A DNA stretch of 64,000 nucleotides, taken from NCBI GenBank assembly GCA_001683735.1, contig LUGG01000029.1:186001-250000 (forward strand), read 5' to 3'. Below the pieces are notes generated by a model. It was given only the letters and a program-made list of their open reading frames with translations. It searched no databases and was not told the origin of the DNA. This DNA comes from Grifola frondosa. Lineage: Eukaryota; Basidiomycota; Agaricomycetes; Polyporales; Grifolaceae. Positions within the stretch are counted from its first letter, which is position 1, and each line of letters starts with the position of its first letter. This document shows positions 32,327-45,720 of this stretch, one piece after another. Both the position numbers and the translations under genes were made by a program.

Positions 32327-33350
32327 GATATTGATAATATATTACTTGTAATCCAGGCCTACAAATGAACTCGGTATTAATTACTTCATCTTTGTACACA
32401 TTCTCAAGCTTATAAAGATTGCTAAACATATTGATTCAACCTGAGCATTCACGTCAACAATCTATAATGTAACTCTACCATTACTTATTTGGAATGTATA
32501 AGAGATGGATTGATAATCAACAGTGCAGATGACAAGTTTGCATGCTTCATACAAACAGACGCTCAATCTCCTGCCTTTTTGGGATATGTCAGATTTACAA
32601 TCACATATGTTTTTGTCCTTCCGCAACATATGTCATAGCATCACACTGACTTCCAAAAACATTGATCATATGTTTTATGTCATGTTTTATCATCTGGAAC
32701 ATTTGTTTTGCGATTAGAGGCATGACAAAGATCACGTGCATCTGACATATGTTTTATCTCTGTATGTTTTTCTCAGCCACCCGATAAGAAAAGTAAGAAA
32801 CCTCACATACAAAATTTTCTAAGTGAGTAAGAACAGAGTTGTTACCTGGTTGTATTGGATCGTAACCCTAACCTAGACATTTTGTTCCCACGGATACAAA
32901 ATTTTCTATTGAAAAAACTTTCCCACGGCTTTTGCGATGAAAAGTGCGTTACAAGATTTGGCTGGGGACCTCGCCTATAATAACGATTAATTCGTTCCTC
33001 ATCAATCGTAACACTTTTTGGTTCCGGAGGGACCAGGGTCATTGCGATAAGTAACAAGAGAAGGTTGGTAGGTCGGCGCAGATTTTCTGGTCGTGGAGCG
33101 CACTTCGGATGCAGGCATGAGCTCGACGATATGAGGTTATCCGATGGCACAGTTAGTCTTCAATATATAGAAAAGATCTTGGATCTCTAGATCTACGTAC
33201 TTTGTCACATTCGATTGCCGAAAATGTGTTTCGAATTCTACCAGGGGATGCGGGCATCAGCCCTTTCTGCGTGAAACGAGGTGGTCCGACGGCCCGGCGA
33301 TATCCGATCAAGCCTCCAAGGCTCGATTTGGCTGGTGCGCCTGTACTTGG
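32327..33350. other. AT-rich to GC-rich spacer
   Basis: Contains several copies of ACATATG and CATATGTTTTAT words at 32605-32765. Nothing coding is recognised up to the inverted repeat. Confidence 0.4.
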
Positions 33351-33930
33351 TCCTATTTGGTTTGGCTGGCGCGATTCGACCTGATTTGGTAATGTCGCGC
33401 CTACACTTCCTCAGTCCTGTTTTGCACCATCGCACGAGCATGCTGAAACCGTCGAGCGGTCGAAGTATGCGGTGTGCGGCGGCATTATCAACATCACCAT
33501 CGAGCGTGTGAGCGTGCACAACCCGTCGAGCGGTGACGTACGTGGTACATGGCTTCCAGGTGGCATTTTCACCGTCACTCTCACTCATCTCGTTCTTGGC
33601 TTTCCCACTGCTGTTGCTGCTGCCCCTCATCGTCCCAGACTGTTGCGGACGGTATGATTAATATATTGGCGTGCGCCAACGTGCATAAAGGTGTGTCGCC
33701 GTCGTTCTGTGTCATTATCGTGCTGATGAGCTTGGCTCGCGCTGCCAAGTTTTTCGTCAATTTATGACCGACCACCGTGTGGATCACAACAACTTTATCG
33801 TGAGTGGTTTGACTAGCTAATCGTAAGGGTGTAAGCTACTAATCTGCTGCCGTTCAGGTTCTTTCTCAATCATTCCGTCCGCTCGTTTCGTGGCGCGTTT
33901 GGTTGGCGCGATTCGCTGCTGGCGAGGTCC
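33351..33930. repeat. Left arm of a 580-bp inverted repeat
   Basis: Reverse complement of 40941-41521 with only about six differences (three substitutions and three one-base indels in G or C runs), roughly 99% identity. The outer end begins TCCTATTTGGTTTGGCTGGC and the inner end finishes CTGCTGGCGAGGTCC. Both ends contain a short TTTGG(C/T)TGGCGCGATTCG word. No gene recognised inside. Confidence 0.95.
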
Positions 33931-36002
33931 ATATCAATATCAAAATATCAATATGTGGTCGACCAATGCCCGCTGACACGGACGGTTATATCCAGTAGGT
34001 CGCTCACAGTCACATTGTTGCCTCTATCCTGCTGTTGATGCTCTAGCGTACTATCGTCGAAGATACAACTACTAGTATAACACCCTTGCCGCCATGCATT
34101 ACCCTCTCCATCATGCCTGTGTTTGGCGGTGTCGATGAGGATGCTGAGCTCAAATAAAAAATCATCACAGGATTGCTGACCAACGCTGGAGGATGCCGAC
34201 GTCTTCGGCCTGGCCAGTTGCTGTGTCGCTGGGGATAATATGCTTGGGAAGATGCTATCTGGGTGGCCGTGCGGACTGCAACTGCGCATGACGACACTCA
34301 CCTCCTCCTGTTCTAGTTAATGTAGCCTGCAAATGCCCCCGGGTAGAAAAGGCATGCCCGGCCACCTGGCGGTATATGATGCAGCAGGCTGGTGACTGGT
34401 TGTTCCTCTCCGCAGCCCCGTGCCAGCCCGCTCAGTAGAGTCGTGGGTGCGGGGTGTAGGGTGTACGGCCATAGCACGCTGCCCTCCCGGGCGTTCGTTG
34501 GTTGGCGACCAGCGCCCGCGCATTTTTGTTTGCGGACTTTTTCGGGTTCTTTGTCCTCTTTCGCCTGCCTCCAGCGGTCCGAACGCTTTCGGGACTGTAC
34601 ACTTATATGAGGTGCAGGGCCACTCCCTGGACAGTATTTGTGCTGCACCCTCCCTCCCGGTTTCGTCGCTTCCTCTTCACGACCTTTTGGGTCAGAGCCC
34701 ACCTGATCCGACAAAGATAAGCAATATTGGCCCACTCGCTGCAAGGCTGTTCTCGGCGTCCACGGCGCATCTCTGCGCGGTCTCATCCATCTGCAACCGC
34801 ATGCTCGGACTCAGCAGCCGTGGCGCGGTTGTTCCACTATTCACGGAGACGGGGCTGTACCCGCTCTGTCACCACGCGTTTCTTTGGCGCTGCGCTTCCT
34901 ACTCTATCTTCTGATGTAGCATCACAAACTAGCACACCTCGCTATTGCGGAGGCTCGGGGTCTCGCGATGCACGGCTTTGCTCTTGGGTCAGTGATCTGT
35001 GTCATGCGCTACGGTCCCTCAAGGCACCAGTGTGTCTGGGCTGCTCTCAGCTGCCTTCCCTGGCCGTGGTCGAATAGTACCTCACAAATGTACACACCTC
35101 CTTCCTCGTATGTGCTGAGCACGGTGTGCGAGGCATTCCTGGGCGAGGCCATCACACATGTCCCTGTACTGCTCTGGCAGTGGAGGGAGCTAGGGCTTCA
35201 ATTTCCTACAAGCCTTTCTGTCACACCGTCCTATTGTCGAACTGTTCGCGGAGTATGTACACAAGATCTTTGAGCTATGCGCTGTGGTCCCACCTTCTGA
35301 TCTCGACCCCGGACCAATTCCTTGCATTGCCTGTCCCGTGACACGCGGCGGAGCGGGAGACGAACATCTGTACGACCTATCGCCCCGTACCGATGCTGTA
35401 AGCGACGGCGAGTGCACTTGCCCAGTGCACCCGTGCTTGCAGCTGACATCCTTGGCCCTATGTTAGGTCGTGCGAAATTGGCGGGCAAAAAAAGGGTTGT
35501 GCGTGGGGGCCTAATCTAAACAGAGCTCGTTGATAGTTGGTAGATTACTGATCGTGCCGCGTCCGATTTCTTGTAGTTTACTTGAGTGTCAGAAGCAATC
35601 CACCACCATCTCCTCCTTCTCGTCGAGCAAATCTGTTCATAGTATATCTCAGATCTGAAGGGGGAATTCATACTGGCTTACCTCGTGTCATATGGATCGG
35701 TTGATTGCATGGTTCTGGCACTTTGAGGTTTCACATCGCAAATCTGTGCATACTATATCTCAGCTTACCTCGTGGTATACGATTCATTGTTTTAGGCCCG
35801 CGTGCATGTGGTTTCAGGTACGTCTCAATATTTCATAGCATATTATTTCAGGGGAATGAGGATCTGCTAATAAATCTAATGTAGATTCGCTTCTAGAACA
35901 TTGAAGATTACATTACGAGCGGCACAGACAATAACCAAACTGTCACTGAACCGCAAGCACACCCTTGGCTGTGGTTTAGCACGTAAGCTGCTAGGTCAGT
36001 GA
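33931..36002. other. Inside the inverted-repeat island, no supported gene
   Basis: GC-rich, with overlapping ORFs on both strands. A + frame near 34700-34910 and another near 35095-35275 look mildly protein-like, but no family is recognised. A minus frame (34301-33948) contains ELSILID, a word that recurs in the ORF at 36003-36518. Confidence 0.35.
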
Positions 36003-36518
36003 TCAACTCAATATTGCACACCTTTGCGGGCAATCCGCACAGAATCCCAGCAACCGAGGATAAGAGATGTGCCTCACGCCACTCGCCGAATGGATGATGA
36101 TAGTACTTTGCAGGGCCTGCAGCTCAGTGAGGAGTGGCAGCAGGTACTGCGAAAGTTGTTCCCGCGTCGCGCGCCCGCGTGTTGTGCCAATGGGTATGAC
36201 GACGTTCTCACCACGAGGTCGGAACGTACTGCGCGCTAGTAGCGCGATGAACATGCTGGTGCCGAGCCTGTGGTTGGTGGCGTAAAAGTCAATGAGGATG
36301 CTGAGCTCGAGAACGCCGCCAGAATTTCTTGAACCGATTTGCAGCAATCGATTGGTGACTAGAAGTATCGGGTAGCTTGGAAGCGATAACTGTTGGCGAA
36401 TGTGAGTGAAAGTGTCCATACATTGGGGGGCGAAAACGCACACGTCGACACAAATGTAGTGAGTGAGAGAGGATCCTGGAATGTGACTCAGGTTCGCCGA
36501 CGACCTGCAATTTGACAA
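36003..36518 (-). CDS. Hypothetical protein, possibly partial
   Basis: 171-codon minus frame with a central hydrophobic-polar block GVLELSILIDFYATNHRLGTSMFIALLA. The same ELSILID word and flanking DNA recur at about 34130-34150, so two related decayed copies may exist. Residues 95-125 could form a membrane segment. No family recognised. It may be one exon of a membrane protein gene. Confidence 0.3.
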   Translation of the reverse strand: MSNCRSSANLSHIPGSSLTHYICVDVCVFAPQCMDTFTHIRQQLSLPSYPILLVTNRLLQIGSRNSGGVLELSILIDFYATNHRLGTSMFIALLARSTFRPRGENVVIPIGTTRGRATREQLSQYLLPLLTELQALQSTIIIHSASGVRHISYPRLLGFCADCPQRCAILS

Positions 36519-37180
36519 ATTGACTTGATGACTAGAACTTTGAGGAGTAACTCACTATATCATCATGGGATTGCATGACACTTGACGGCGCTGGACGAAT
36601 GAACCAGGCCGAGTGGTCAACACCGTTATGAAAGGGTGAACGAAAGAAGCGGCGGCTTGTCAGTTAACCGACACGTCGACCATGGGTCGATGGACTGGCA
36701 GCTGGGCGAGAAACGTTCTCCTCCGCATAGTCAATTTGCCTCCATCGCCGGACTCAATTTTCCGGAAGCATTCCTATCCACCCCCTTCGTATGCACTCGC
36801 GCCATGCCAAAGGACCATGCGCTTGAACCGCATATCTGTCCGGCCATGATCAGGAAGAACCTTTTCGCTATCGGAAACTGTGATGCTCACTTTTCTGATT
36901 TGTGGCGTGCCCGCATTGTAAGCTATTGTAAGGAGTCGATCACACTAGCGCGGAGGAGTCTATTCACGAAGACCACGCGCGCAGAAGAGAACACGTGCGC
37001 GGAAGCATACAATATTCGCAATTTTCACGCTGAGGCTCTCAATATACTCAATATTCATATTCAATATTCAAGCGCGACCGGTGAGCTGAGCGCGGCGCGT
37101 TGAGGGGAAATATACTACAATATTTGGACACACACATTCTCTTCCCCTCTCCCTCCTTTCAGCTCCTCGCATAGATTACT
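36519..37180. promoter_or_regulatory. 5' flank of the FHA-kinase gene
   Basis: Contains AATATT-rich words at 37010-37125 (CAATATACTCAATATTC) and a pyrimidine-rich stretch just before the ATG at 37181 (CTCTTCCCCTCTCCCTCC), a common feature of basidiomycete promoters. A long + frame here (36636-37103) has no protein features. Confidence 0.4.
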
Positions 37181-38991
<1,811 letters not shown>

Positions 38992-39514
38992 AACCCGTAG
39001 CCTGGATTCTCTTTCTGTGCGCAATCCTGGATGATGACATATTCTTGATACGCTTGCTGACCCGCGCCGAGTCGCTCATTTTGGTACAACACATATTGAC
39101 AGATTTCTGGACTGCGTGTTACCGGACTGGATGATGAAAGCTGGTTCCATCTCGAATGGAGTCACTGGCACATCAACTCGATGACGAGAATATATACTGT
39201 CTGAGAATTTGATGATATGATTGATGGATAACCACTTCACATTGACTGTCTCCATAAGAGACGAACGAGTGCCAGTTTCCGAATGTGTGTGAGGTACGTT
39301 CTTGTTGATATGTCGTAGAACGCCACTGTTGTCATATATTCCGCCGACTGGGTCTGGGTTTTTCCCGGAGATGCTCAAATCATCAGGCTAGATTTAACTT
39401 TGAGAACATTGAGAAGGAACACAGATAATTTCTAGGTACACGAAGATAAAGACCGGTGAAAATGGTTTATATCCGACGGGAACAATATCGACCGTCGCAC
39501 ATTCTATAATTCCT
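38992..39514. other. Spacer between convergent kinase and dsRNA-binding genes
   Basis: No gene recognised. A 100-codon minus frame (39378-39076) has no family features. Confidence 0.45.
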
Positions 39515-39899
39515 TTACATTGTAGTGAGGATACCCAAAGCCTCCAGAGCCTGTCTAGCAGCTTCTTCCTTCGCTATACTCTTCTTGTGACCGACGCCGA
39601 TGCCCTTAACTTCGCCGCTCACTATATAATCAGTCATCAGACAAGTTACCTGCAATTGTACTGCCCTCACCTTTGCACTTCGCCTTCCATTGCACAGCAT
39701 TTGCCGGCCCCATGGCAGATTCCTCCCAACTAACGAGATGAGTGTTCTTTGATGTCTGAAAATCTATACGAGCGAGGAATGGGCACAGAGTGCGGCCAGG
39801 TAGACGGATGAACTCGCAATTGTTGAGCTGTACCACGTAGCCTGCGATGCTTGTTGAGTTTTGCGACTGCTTAGAAAAAATATGGAGCTTACGGGGCAT
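39515..39899 (-). CDS. Small double-stranded-RNA-binding domain protein
   Basis: Three exons on the minus strand. Start ATG at 39899 (MP), intron to about 39845, second exon with YVVQLNNCEF, LVSWEESAMGPANAVQWKAK, intron at about 39673-39625, and last exon SGEVKGIGVGHKKSIAKEEA then ARQALEALGILTTM and stop. The last part is the C-terminal helix and loop of a double-stranded-RNA-binding motif (G-x-G-x-S/K-K-x-A-K-x-x-A-A-x-x-A-L). The preceding exon supplies the beta strands. The protein is about 105 aa with one dsRBD and little else, a common stand-alone form in Agaricomycetes. The frame is intact across both splice junctions. Its role (RNA silencing cofactor or other) cannot be told from sequence. 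Confidence 0.82.
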
Positions 39900-40940
39900 A
39901 GTGATTGCTTGCAGGGAATTGTATCGTGTAAAGATAAGTGTTTTTGGGTAATAAGCAGAAGAGGATGTGATGGTACTTGATAGAATCCGCGCGACTCGGT
40001 GAAACGCGTTGAAGGCTGGGGAAAAGCGATAAACTTAGAGGACTCAGACACCTATGCGCGTACCAACATAAAGTAATGAGATTGCTCCACAGAAACAAAA
40101 GTTAGCCAATTCGTTTCGTACCATGAAAGTCATTAAATAAAAACCAGACCTCATATATATCCATTATGACGCAGCATAGCAGCGGTTCGAGGTGGCTCGT
40201 GGTGAAGGGGGAACTCTGGCAGTAAATCTTGTTCTGCACAAAGATGCCATGTCCTCCATGCATCCAAGAAGAGCCTTGAGAACGTAATGATTGAAGTTAT
40301 AACGTAGAGAGCGCACCTAATCCCGATTGAAGCTGAGACAGCCCTTATATGCCCTGCACAGCCAATACCTACCACGCGCGATCATAACGTATCCGTCTGA
40401 GGAAGATGCGATATTCAGGCTGCTGGAAATCGTCGAGTCGTATATTATGCGCCCAGGTCAACGGCGGAAAGCGATATCAATCGTACAGGCGTGAGGTGGT
40501 GGTGGTGGATACGCTCGGTAGTGCAGCTTGCCAGGCTGGGGTGGGGCGACCGGCAGTGTCAGAGGTGCGGCAGGAGGGCAAGGAGGGAAGCACACATACC
40601 TCGGCAACCAAACAACTTTTCTCTAATCGCCTGTCACCATCGTTCAGACATGTACTGGCGACGAGCCTGAGGCGGACAGATAGTGTAGTTGGGGGGGAGA
40701 CGTGCGTCTTGCGCTGCAGTCGTGTCTCGGATGTTGTACCGGATGACAGAGTTGAGGACTTGAATGGGCGACACGTCTGAAGGACAAACGAAAGGACGGG
40801 GAGCATTCGGCAGGCGACATGCATGCGCAGCACTGTCCGCGGATGTGCTCGAACGTCCAAACGTCGGTTCGATGACTGTGTGCAGCTAGAACGTCGCATC
40901 TTGGACGCAGAGCGCACATCCGAGGTTGAACATGTCGTAG
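39900..40940. other. Inside the island, no supported gene
   Basis: Contains a TGGTGGTGG run at about 40495 and overlapping GC-rich ORFs (40477-40968 minus, 40406-40780 plus) without features. Confidence 0.4.
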
Positions 40941-41521
40941 GGACCTCGCCAGCAGCGAATCGCGCCAACCAAACGCGCCACGAAACGAGCGGACGGAATG
41001 ATTGAGAAAGAACCTGAACGGCAGCAGATTAGTAGCTTACACCCTTACGATTAGCTAGTCAAACCACTCACGATAAAGTTGTTGTGATCCACACGGTGGT
41101 CGGTCATAAATTGACGAAAAACTTGGCAGCGCGAGCCAAGCTCATCAGCACGATAATGACACAGAACGACGGCGACACACCTTTATGCACGTTGGCGCAC
41201 CCAATATATTAATCATACCGTCCGCAACAGTCTGGGACGATGAGGGGCAGCAGCAACAGCAGTGGGGAAAGCCAAGAGCGAGATGAGCGAGAGTGACGGT
41301 GAAAATGCCACCTGGAAGCCATGTACCACGTACGTCACCCGCTCGACGGGTTGTGCACGCTCACACGCTCGATGGTGATGTTGATAATGCCGCCGCACAC
41401 CGCATACTTCGACCGCTCGACGGTTTCAGCATGCTCGTGCGATGGTGCAAAACAGGACTGAGGAAGTGTAGGCGCGACGTTACCAAATCAGGTCGAATCG
41501 CGCCAGCCAAACCAAATAGGA
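40941..41521. repeat. Right arm of the 580-bp inverted repeat
   Basis: Inverted copy of 33351-33930 (about 99% identical), beginning GGACCTCGCCAGCAGC. The bracketed island between the arms is 7.0 kb. Confidence 0.95.
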
Positions 41522-41570
41522 CAAAATATACCCAAATCGAGAAGGTAATGCTGTCTCCTTAAACACTGCG

Positions 41571-42540
41571 TTGCGACAACGGATGTTAAACTCTTATGAT
41601 TTCTGCATTGCCATTCTTTTGCTAATTGTAGCTGTGGCGATATTCTGTAAATCCTCTCCAACGGCAATGCCCGACAACCGCTTCGTAAACTACACCTTCT
41701 CCGCAAGCGCGCCACTTGAATTCCGCAAGCTCGCAGTTCTGGAGTTTGTCCTACCTTCTACCCCAGAAGGAATAGTGCAATTCGGCCTACTGTCATCCGG
41801 GCATTCAGTGATCATGTAGAAGATACTCAGTGCGTATTCTTCGCTGATGAATAGTGCAGAGCTCACCTCTGAGTTAGCTCGTCCTCTCTCCAAAATGAGC
41901 TATCTCGTTCTTCGACTCTCAACCATACCCCTGACTCCGACGACAGCCCGTCAGAGCTGTCAGTTGCAATGGAAACGACTACCTCTTTCTTAGAACAACC
42001 ATCTTGCGGATTACAATCGCCGGCACCGGTTCAATCTGTGACGCTCACACCCCCACCAGTGACTCCGCCCGATCTGCCTATCAGTAGTATCTCCCTGGCG
42101 AAATCCACCAGGTTCAGGAGGGTTGCGCCAACACAAGCCAGGTCTGTTATATCGAAGGATATTCATGTAAGTGCTCAGGTATTTGACCGTGCTCATCGAG
42201 TGACCTATTACGCAGCAACGACCAATGTATGTCCGCCGTACCAAGGTCAGCCCCGACAATGGCAAGGGCAAATACAGGGAAGGAGAGCGACCTGTCACAG
42301 CGTGGTTTGAATCAGATTCGCCATCACCGATCGATGCTCCTCCAGACTTATCGTCACACCCGGCCCTCAAGGTGGGCGATTTATTTTGCCATAGAACGAT
42401 ACGCTGTGCCAGGTTTGGATCTGGGAAAACGGTGATGATAGGATCCCACGTTGGAAATCTGTCTTGGCCGGATACGAGCGCAAGGACGGTAGGAGATTGA
42501 TACTTACGATGAAGAAGCGTCAGCCATCTTGGGTGAGTCT
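41571..42540 (+). pseudogene. Unrecognised Agaricomycete gene, frame-broken
   Basis: The + frame from 41571 to a stop at 41817 carries NRFVNYTFSASAPLEFRKLA and VLEFVLPSTPEGIVQFGLLS. A later segment, after an intron-like region and a frame change, reads KYREGERPVTAWFESDSPSP, APPDLSSHPALKVGDLF and, in yet another frame, AQVWIWENGDD...SVLAGYERKDGRRLILTMKK with PSWV at about 42535. The second segment (GDLF..HR...QVWIW) resembles a basidiomycete family of unknown function that I have seen as hypothetical proteins. At least two frame breaks. Whether the two segments belong to one gene is unclear. It lies immediately outside the right inverted-repeat arm. Confidence 0.4.
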
Positions 42541-43099
42541 GGTTTGGTGCGCAAAATCTTTCATCCTGTACGTGCCAACGCCCTCAACTCAGCATAAGAG
42601 TCTCACAGCCCTTGGTTATAGTGGCACGAGGTGAATGATGCGTTCCCGACCAGTGGCGTTTATGCATATCAACCTCGTCAAATGTTGTTTTTAATGGTTA
42701 AATGGAGTCCTAAGACTTGTACATCATGGGACGTACGCGCCGCGACGGTTCATTTAACAAGTCGCCCGATGCGAGACGTGACTTCACGATCTGTCTGATT
42801 TCTTGCGCAGTTAATTTATCATATTTTCGGCTTAAACCAGCCTGGTCCATCTATATTGATGCGCCATGTTGCAACTTGTTCGGAAGTTCTCAGTTGTGCA
42901 TGAAACACGCGGGAGCTCACGATCACTAGTACACGCGGAAGTTCCAAATCGCTACATGCGCAACTTAATCGATATATTCGATATGTATATACGGTGTATC
43001 TACCGATGGTGGATCTTAACCGATTTTGCTATAGTAAGATAAGTATGTCCGGCATTCAAATGGTGATTTATTTCTCGACACTCGACTTTCCCAACGGTT
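42541..43099. other. 5' flank of the WD40 gene
   Basis: No gene recognised. Confidence 0.45.
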
Positions 43100-44946
43100 A
43101 TGGCGGAGCTTCATTCCACCGCATACGTCCAGAAGTTCACATTGACCTCAGGCCACAGCGCATCTGTCAATTGTGTTGCGTTCTCTCCAGACGGCAATTA
43201 CATCGCCAGCGGAGGTGATGATCGTGTACTCATAATCTGGAGTCTGGCGGACAGCTCCCTCCTCTACCGGTTGCATTTTCAGAGTCCAGTGGACTGTCTG
43301 CTGTGGCATCCCGGAATTCCAGATACCATTATAGTCGATGCCAAAATGGGAGTCTGTTCCAAGTGTATGGCTTTTCGCTGGTGCGTTCATTACTTCAAGT
43401 TGCCTTCGTGACTGTGACCGATGTTCCTACAGATCGGTATCAAAAGGCACCCGATACACATAGGAGTCAGTGGGAGCATCTGCTGCCTAGATTATGATAT
43501 TACAATGAGATGCCTAGCTATCAGTATTGGACAGGAAGTACACCTCACGCACGAGCATGACGAACGTATGTGGATTTGTCACTATGATCGTCCTTTATTC
43601 CAGGCTTATCCCTCCTAGATGAGTACTCAGGGAATGTGAAGATCCCTGATCCAGGCACTCTCAGAAACCCATTAACTGTTAAGACAAGATTGCGAGCGGT
43701 TGCAATCCACTTCAATAACAACGGAAAACATCTCATCGTGTCTTACCTTGCCCATGGCATAGTGTATACGATTTCTCTTTCAAAAGCCCCAATCGCTAAC
43801 ACTTTCTCCCATGTGTCAGTTGCTGGAATATCGAAACTCGTGCGCAATTGTGGGTAATCGTTCCGCCTAGCGATGCTCCACTGATGTACGTTGTTATCCA
43901 CGCAACGTTCTTTGGAGTGTGCTCACAGACTTTTCATTGTAGAGGCTCATCAGCGTTGAGTCCTGATGGTCGTTATATTATCGTCTACAATCTGGCAGAC
44001 GGCCTGCATTCATACCTTGTGGGGTCGCTCAGAAAGCAAACGCCGCCATGGAACCACTATAAATTCAACATTCGGCCTCGATCGAAGCACGTGTTGCAGG
44101 TCGCATACCTTCATGAAGGGCAAGCTGTGATTTGTGGTACCGCCACAGGTAAAGTTTGCATCTGGAATACTGCGTCAGGCGAATACTTTCAAGTCCTCGA
44201 TCACAACGGTGCGTAGAGGTAATATAACGTTTATACATATTGCAAGCTCACGAACACCATAGATGACGTAATTCAAGCCATTGATGTGAGTATCTAGATA
44301 TCATGGAATATTTCTTTTACACGACGTGGTCATTAGACATGTTGTCACGGAGACTTTAGTTATGTCGTAACGGCGGTTGTCGCAAAGGGGGAAGTGACTT
44401 ATTTGAAGTTATGGCGAGCAAAAATCTGTGAGTTCTCACTCGCTTCTTACCACCGAATTGTCTAATCAACTCATAGCCCGCGTACAGCGAGACAATGACC
44501 TGGGCGACGTAGTTGTTGATGCGCTGAAAGCGTAACTGTGAGTCGTTAAACTGTGGGCGCCCCATCATTAATCATACTAAATATGCTTAGTCCACTCCTC
44601 TTTTTGAACGGAGAATTTTTTCTCGCCCGGTCATAGTGGAACTTTCAATAGTGGCAGCTTTTGCTGCAATGGCATGTGGTATTTACGCTGCAGGTGCATC
44701 AATTTCGTGGAGCGAAGTATTGCGATTCATTGTTTACTTGGTCCGTCCCTCATTACTGTGCTATGGTCAACAATCATCCTGAGATATCAACAGCTCTCCC
44801 GTCTCTGGCTCGTGCTGAAACTTCTCTGGAGTGAACTGCTGGATATTGTGGCCAGTGTTCAGCGCGGGATGGTAGACATTCAAGGCCACGCTCTCGAGAC
44901 AATTCGGGCTGAATTGCGTCAATTTCTTCAGCTCCCAGAACAGTGA
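43100..44946 (+). pseudogene. WD40-repeat protein with C-terminal membrane segment, two frame breaks
   Basis: From ATG 43100: [20 protein letters not shown] and [17 protein letters not shown] form a classical WD40 blade. Further blades carry [35 protein letters not shown] with CWNIETRAQLW after an intron, ALSPDGRYIIVYNLADGLHS, VLQVAYLHEGQAVICGTATG and KVCIWNTASGEYFQVLDHN. The order is that of an Agaricomycete-specific WD40 family that ends in a hydrophobic segment. Here IVELSIVAAFAAMACGIYAA (about 44630-44690) would be the membrane helix, followed by an amphipathic tail ending AELRQFLQLPEQ at 44946. One base is missing near 43333 (before [11 protein letters not shown]), and another break near 44755 separates the membrane helix from the tail; introns otherwise keep GT..AG. 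Function unknown; probably a membrane-tethered scaffold. Confidence 0.65.
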
Positions 44947-45720
44947 TAACATATCAGACTGTGTCTCTGTGCGCGAATAGATTCTGCATATACACGAATG
45001 TTCCTGGCTCGCCATGTGTCACTGGTTTGGACTCTCTTGCTGATGGTGCCTCCGCAGATGAATTCATCATTGAAGTCGGGACTGTCGCGAGGGTGAAACC
45101 CTTTCGTAAACAGGGGTTTACTGTGTGTGGTGACTTTCTAAACCATAAAATTGAATACTGTCGTGAATCATCGCGGTCACAGTTCTTATTAACATTGATT
45201 GAGTAGCCATACGAGGCCATATTTGAGCAATTTCTTTGTACGTCATTGGCAAACAGAATACAACGGTTCGAATATAGGCATATGTGAATCGGACAACAGA
45301 CTGAACATATTTATACAATTGAACGTAGGGCTGAAAAGCATAGAGTCGTATATCAATGTAGCTTCAAACTGGATTGTGAATTATAATCAATCCAAATCTA
45401 AGTGAGTTCCAATCGCCTCCAGAGGAGACGATTGTTGCTTTAACATATACCGAACGACGGATATGATATTTTAGATGTGAGTGGAGATGTTAATACGTTA
45501 CAGACCAGGAGTCCAGCACCGTCATGTTTAACTTTCATGAGCCGATCAACTACACCGCACATCAAGGCCAAATTTGCCAGCTGCAGGATATTGGAGGAAT
45601 ATGTCAGATTTGCTACCAATATTCCGGAGATTTCCTATGACCACCTTTTGCCGCGAATTTGCCAGAAAGAAAATGTTTGTGCGAACACGTGACGTGTTAG
45701 ACTTCGCGCACGCATTTAAC
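44947..45720. other. Short coding-like fragments
   Basis: A + frame at 44990-45130 (VTGLDSLADGASADEFIIEV) and others look partly protein-like but have no recognisable family. Confidence 0.3.

Noticed and set aside
33472..33657. Gene inside the inverted-repeat arms
   Set aside because: The frame starting at a non-ATG codon reads smoothly for 60 codons but has no recognisable family, and the two arms differ by frame-changing indels in it.
36636..37103. 155-codon + ORF upstream of the kinase
   Set aside because: No domain, odd composition, and AATATT-rich DNA within; more likely promoter and leader.
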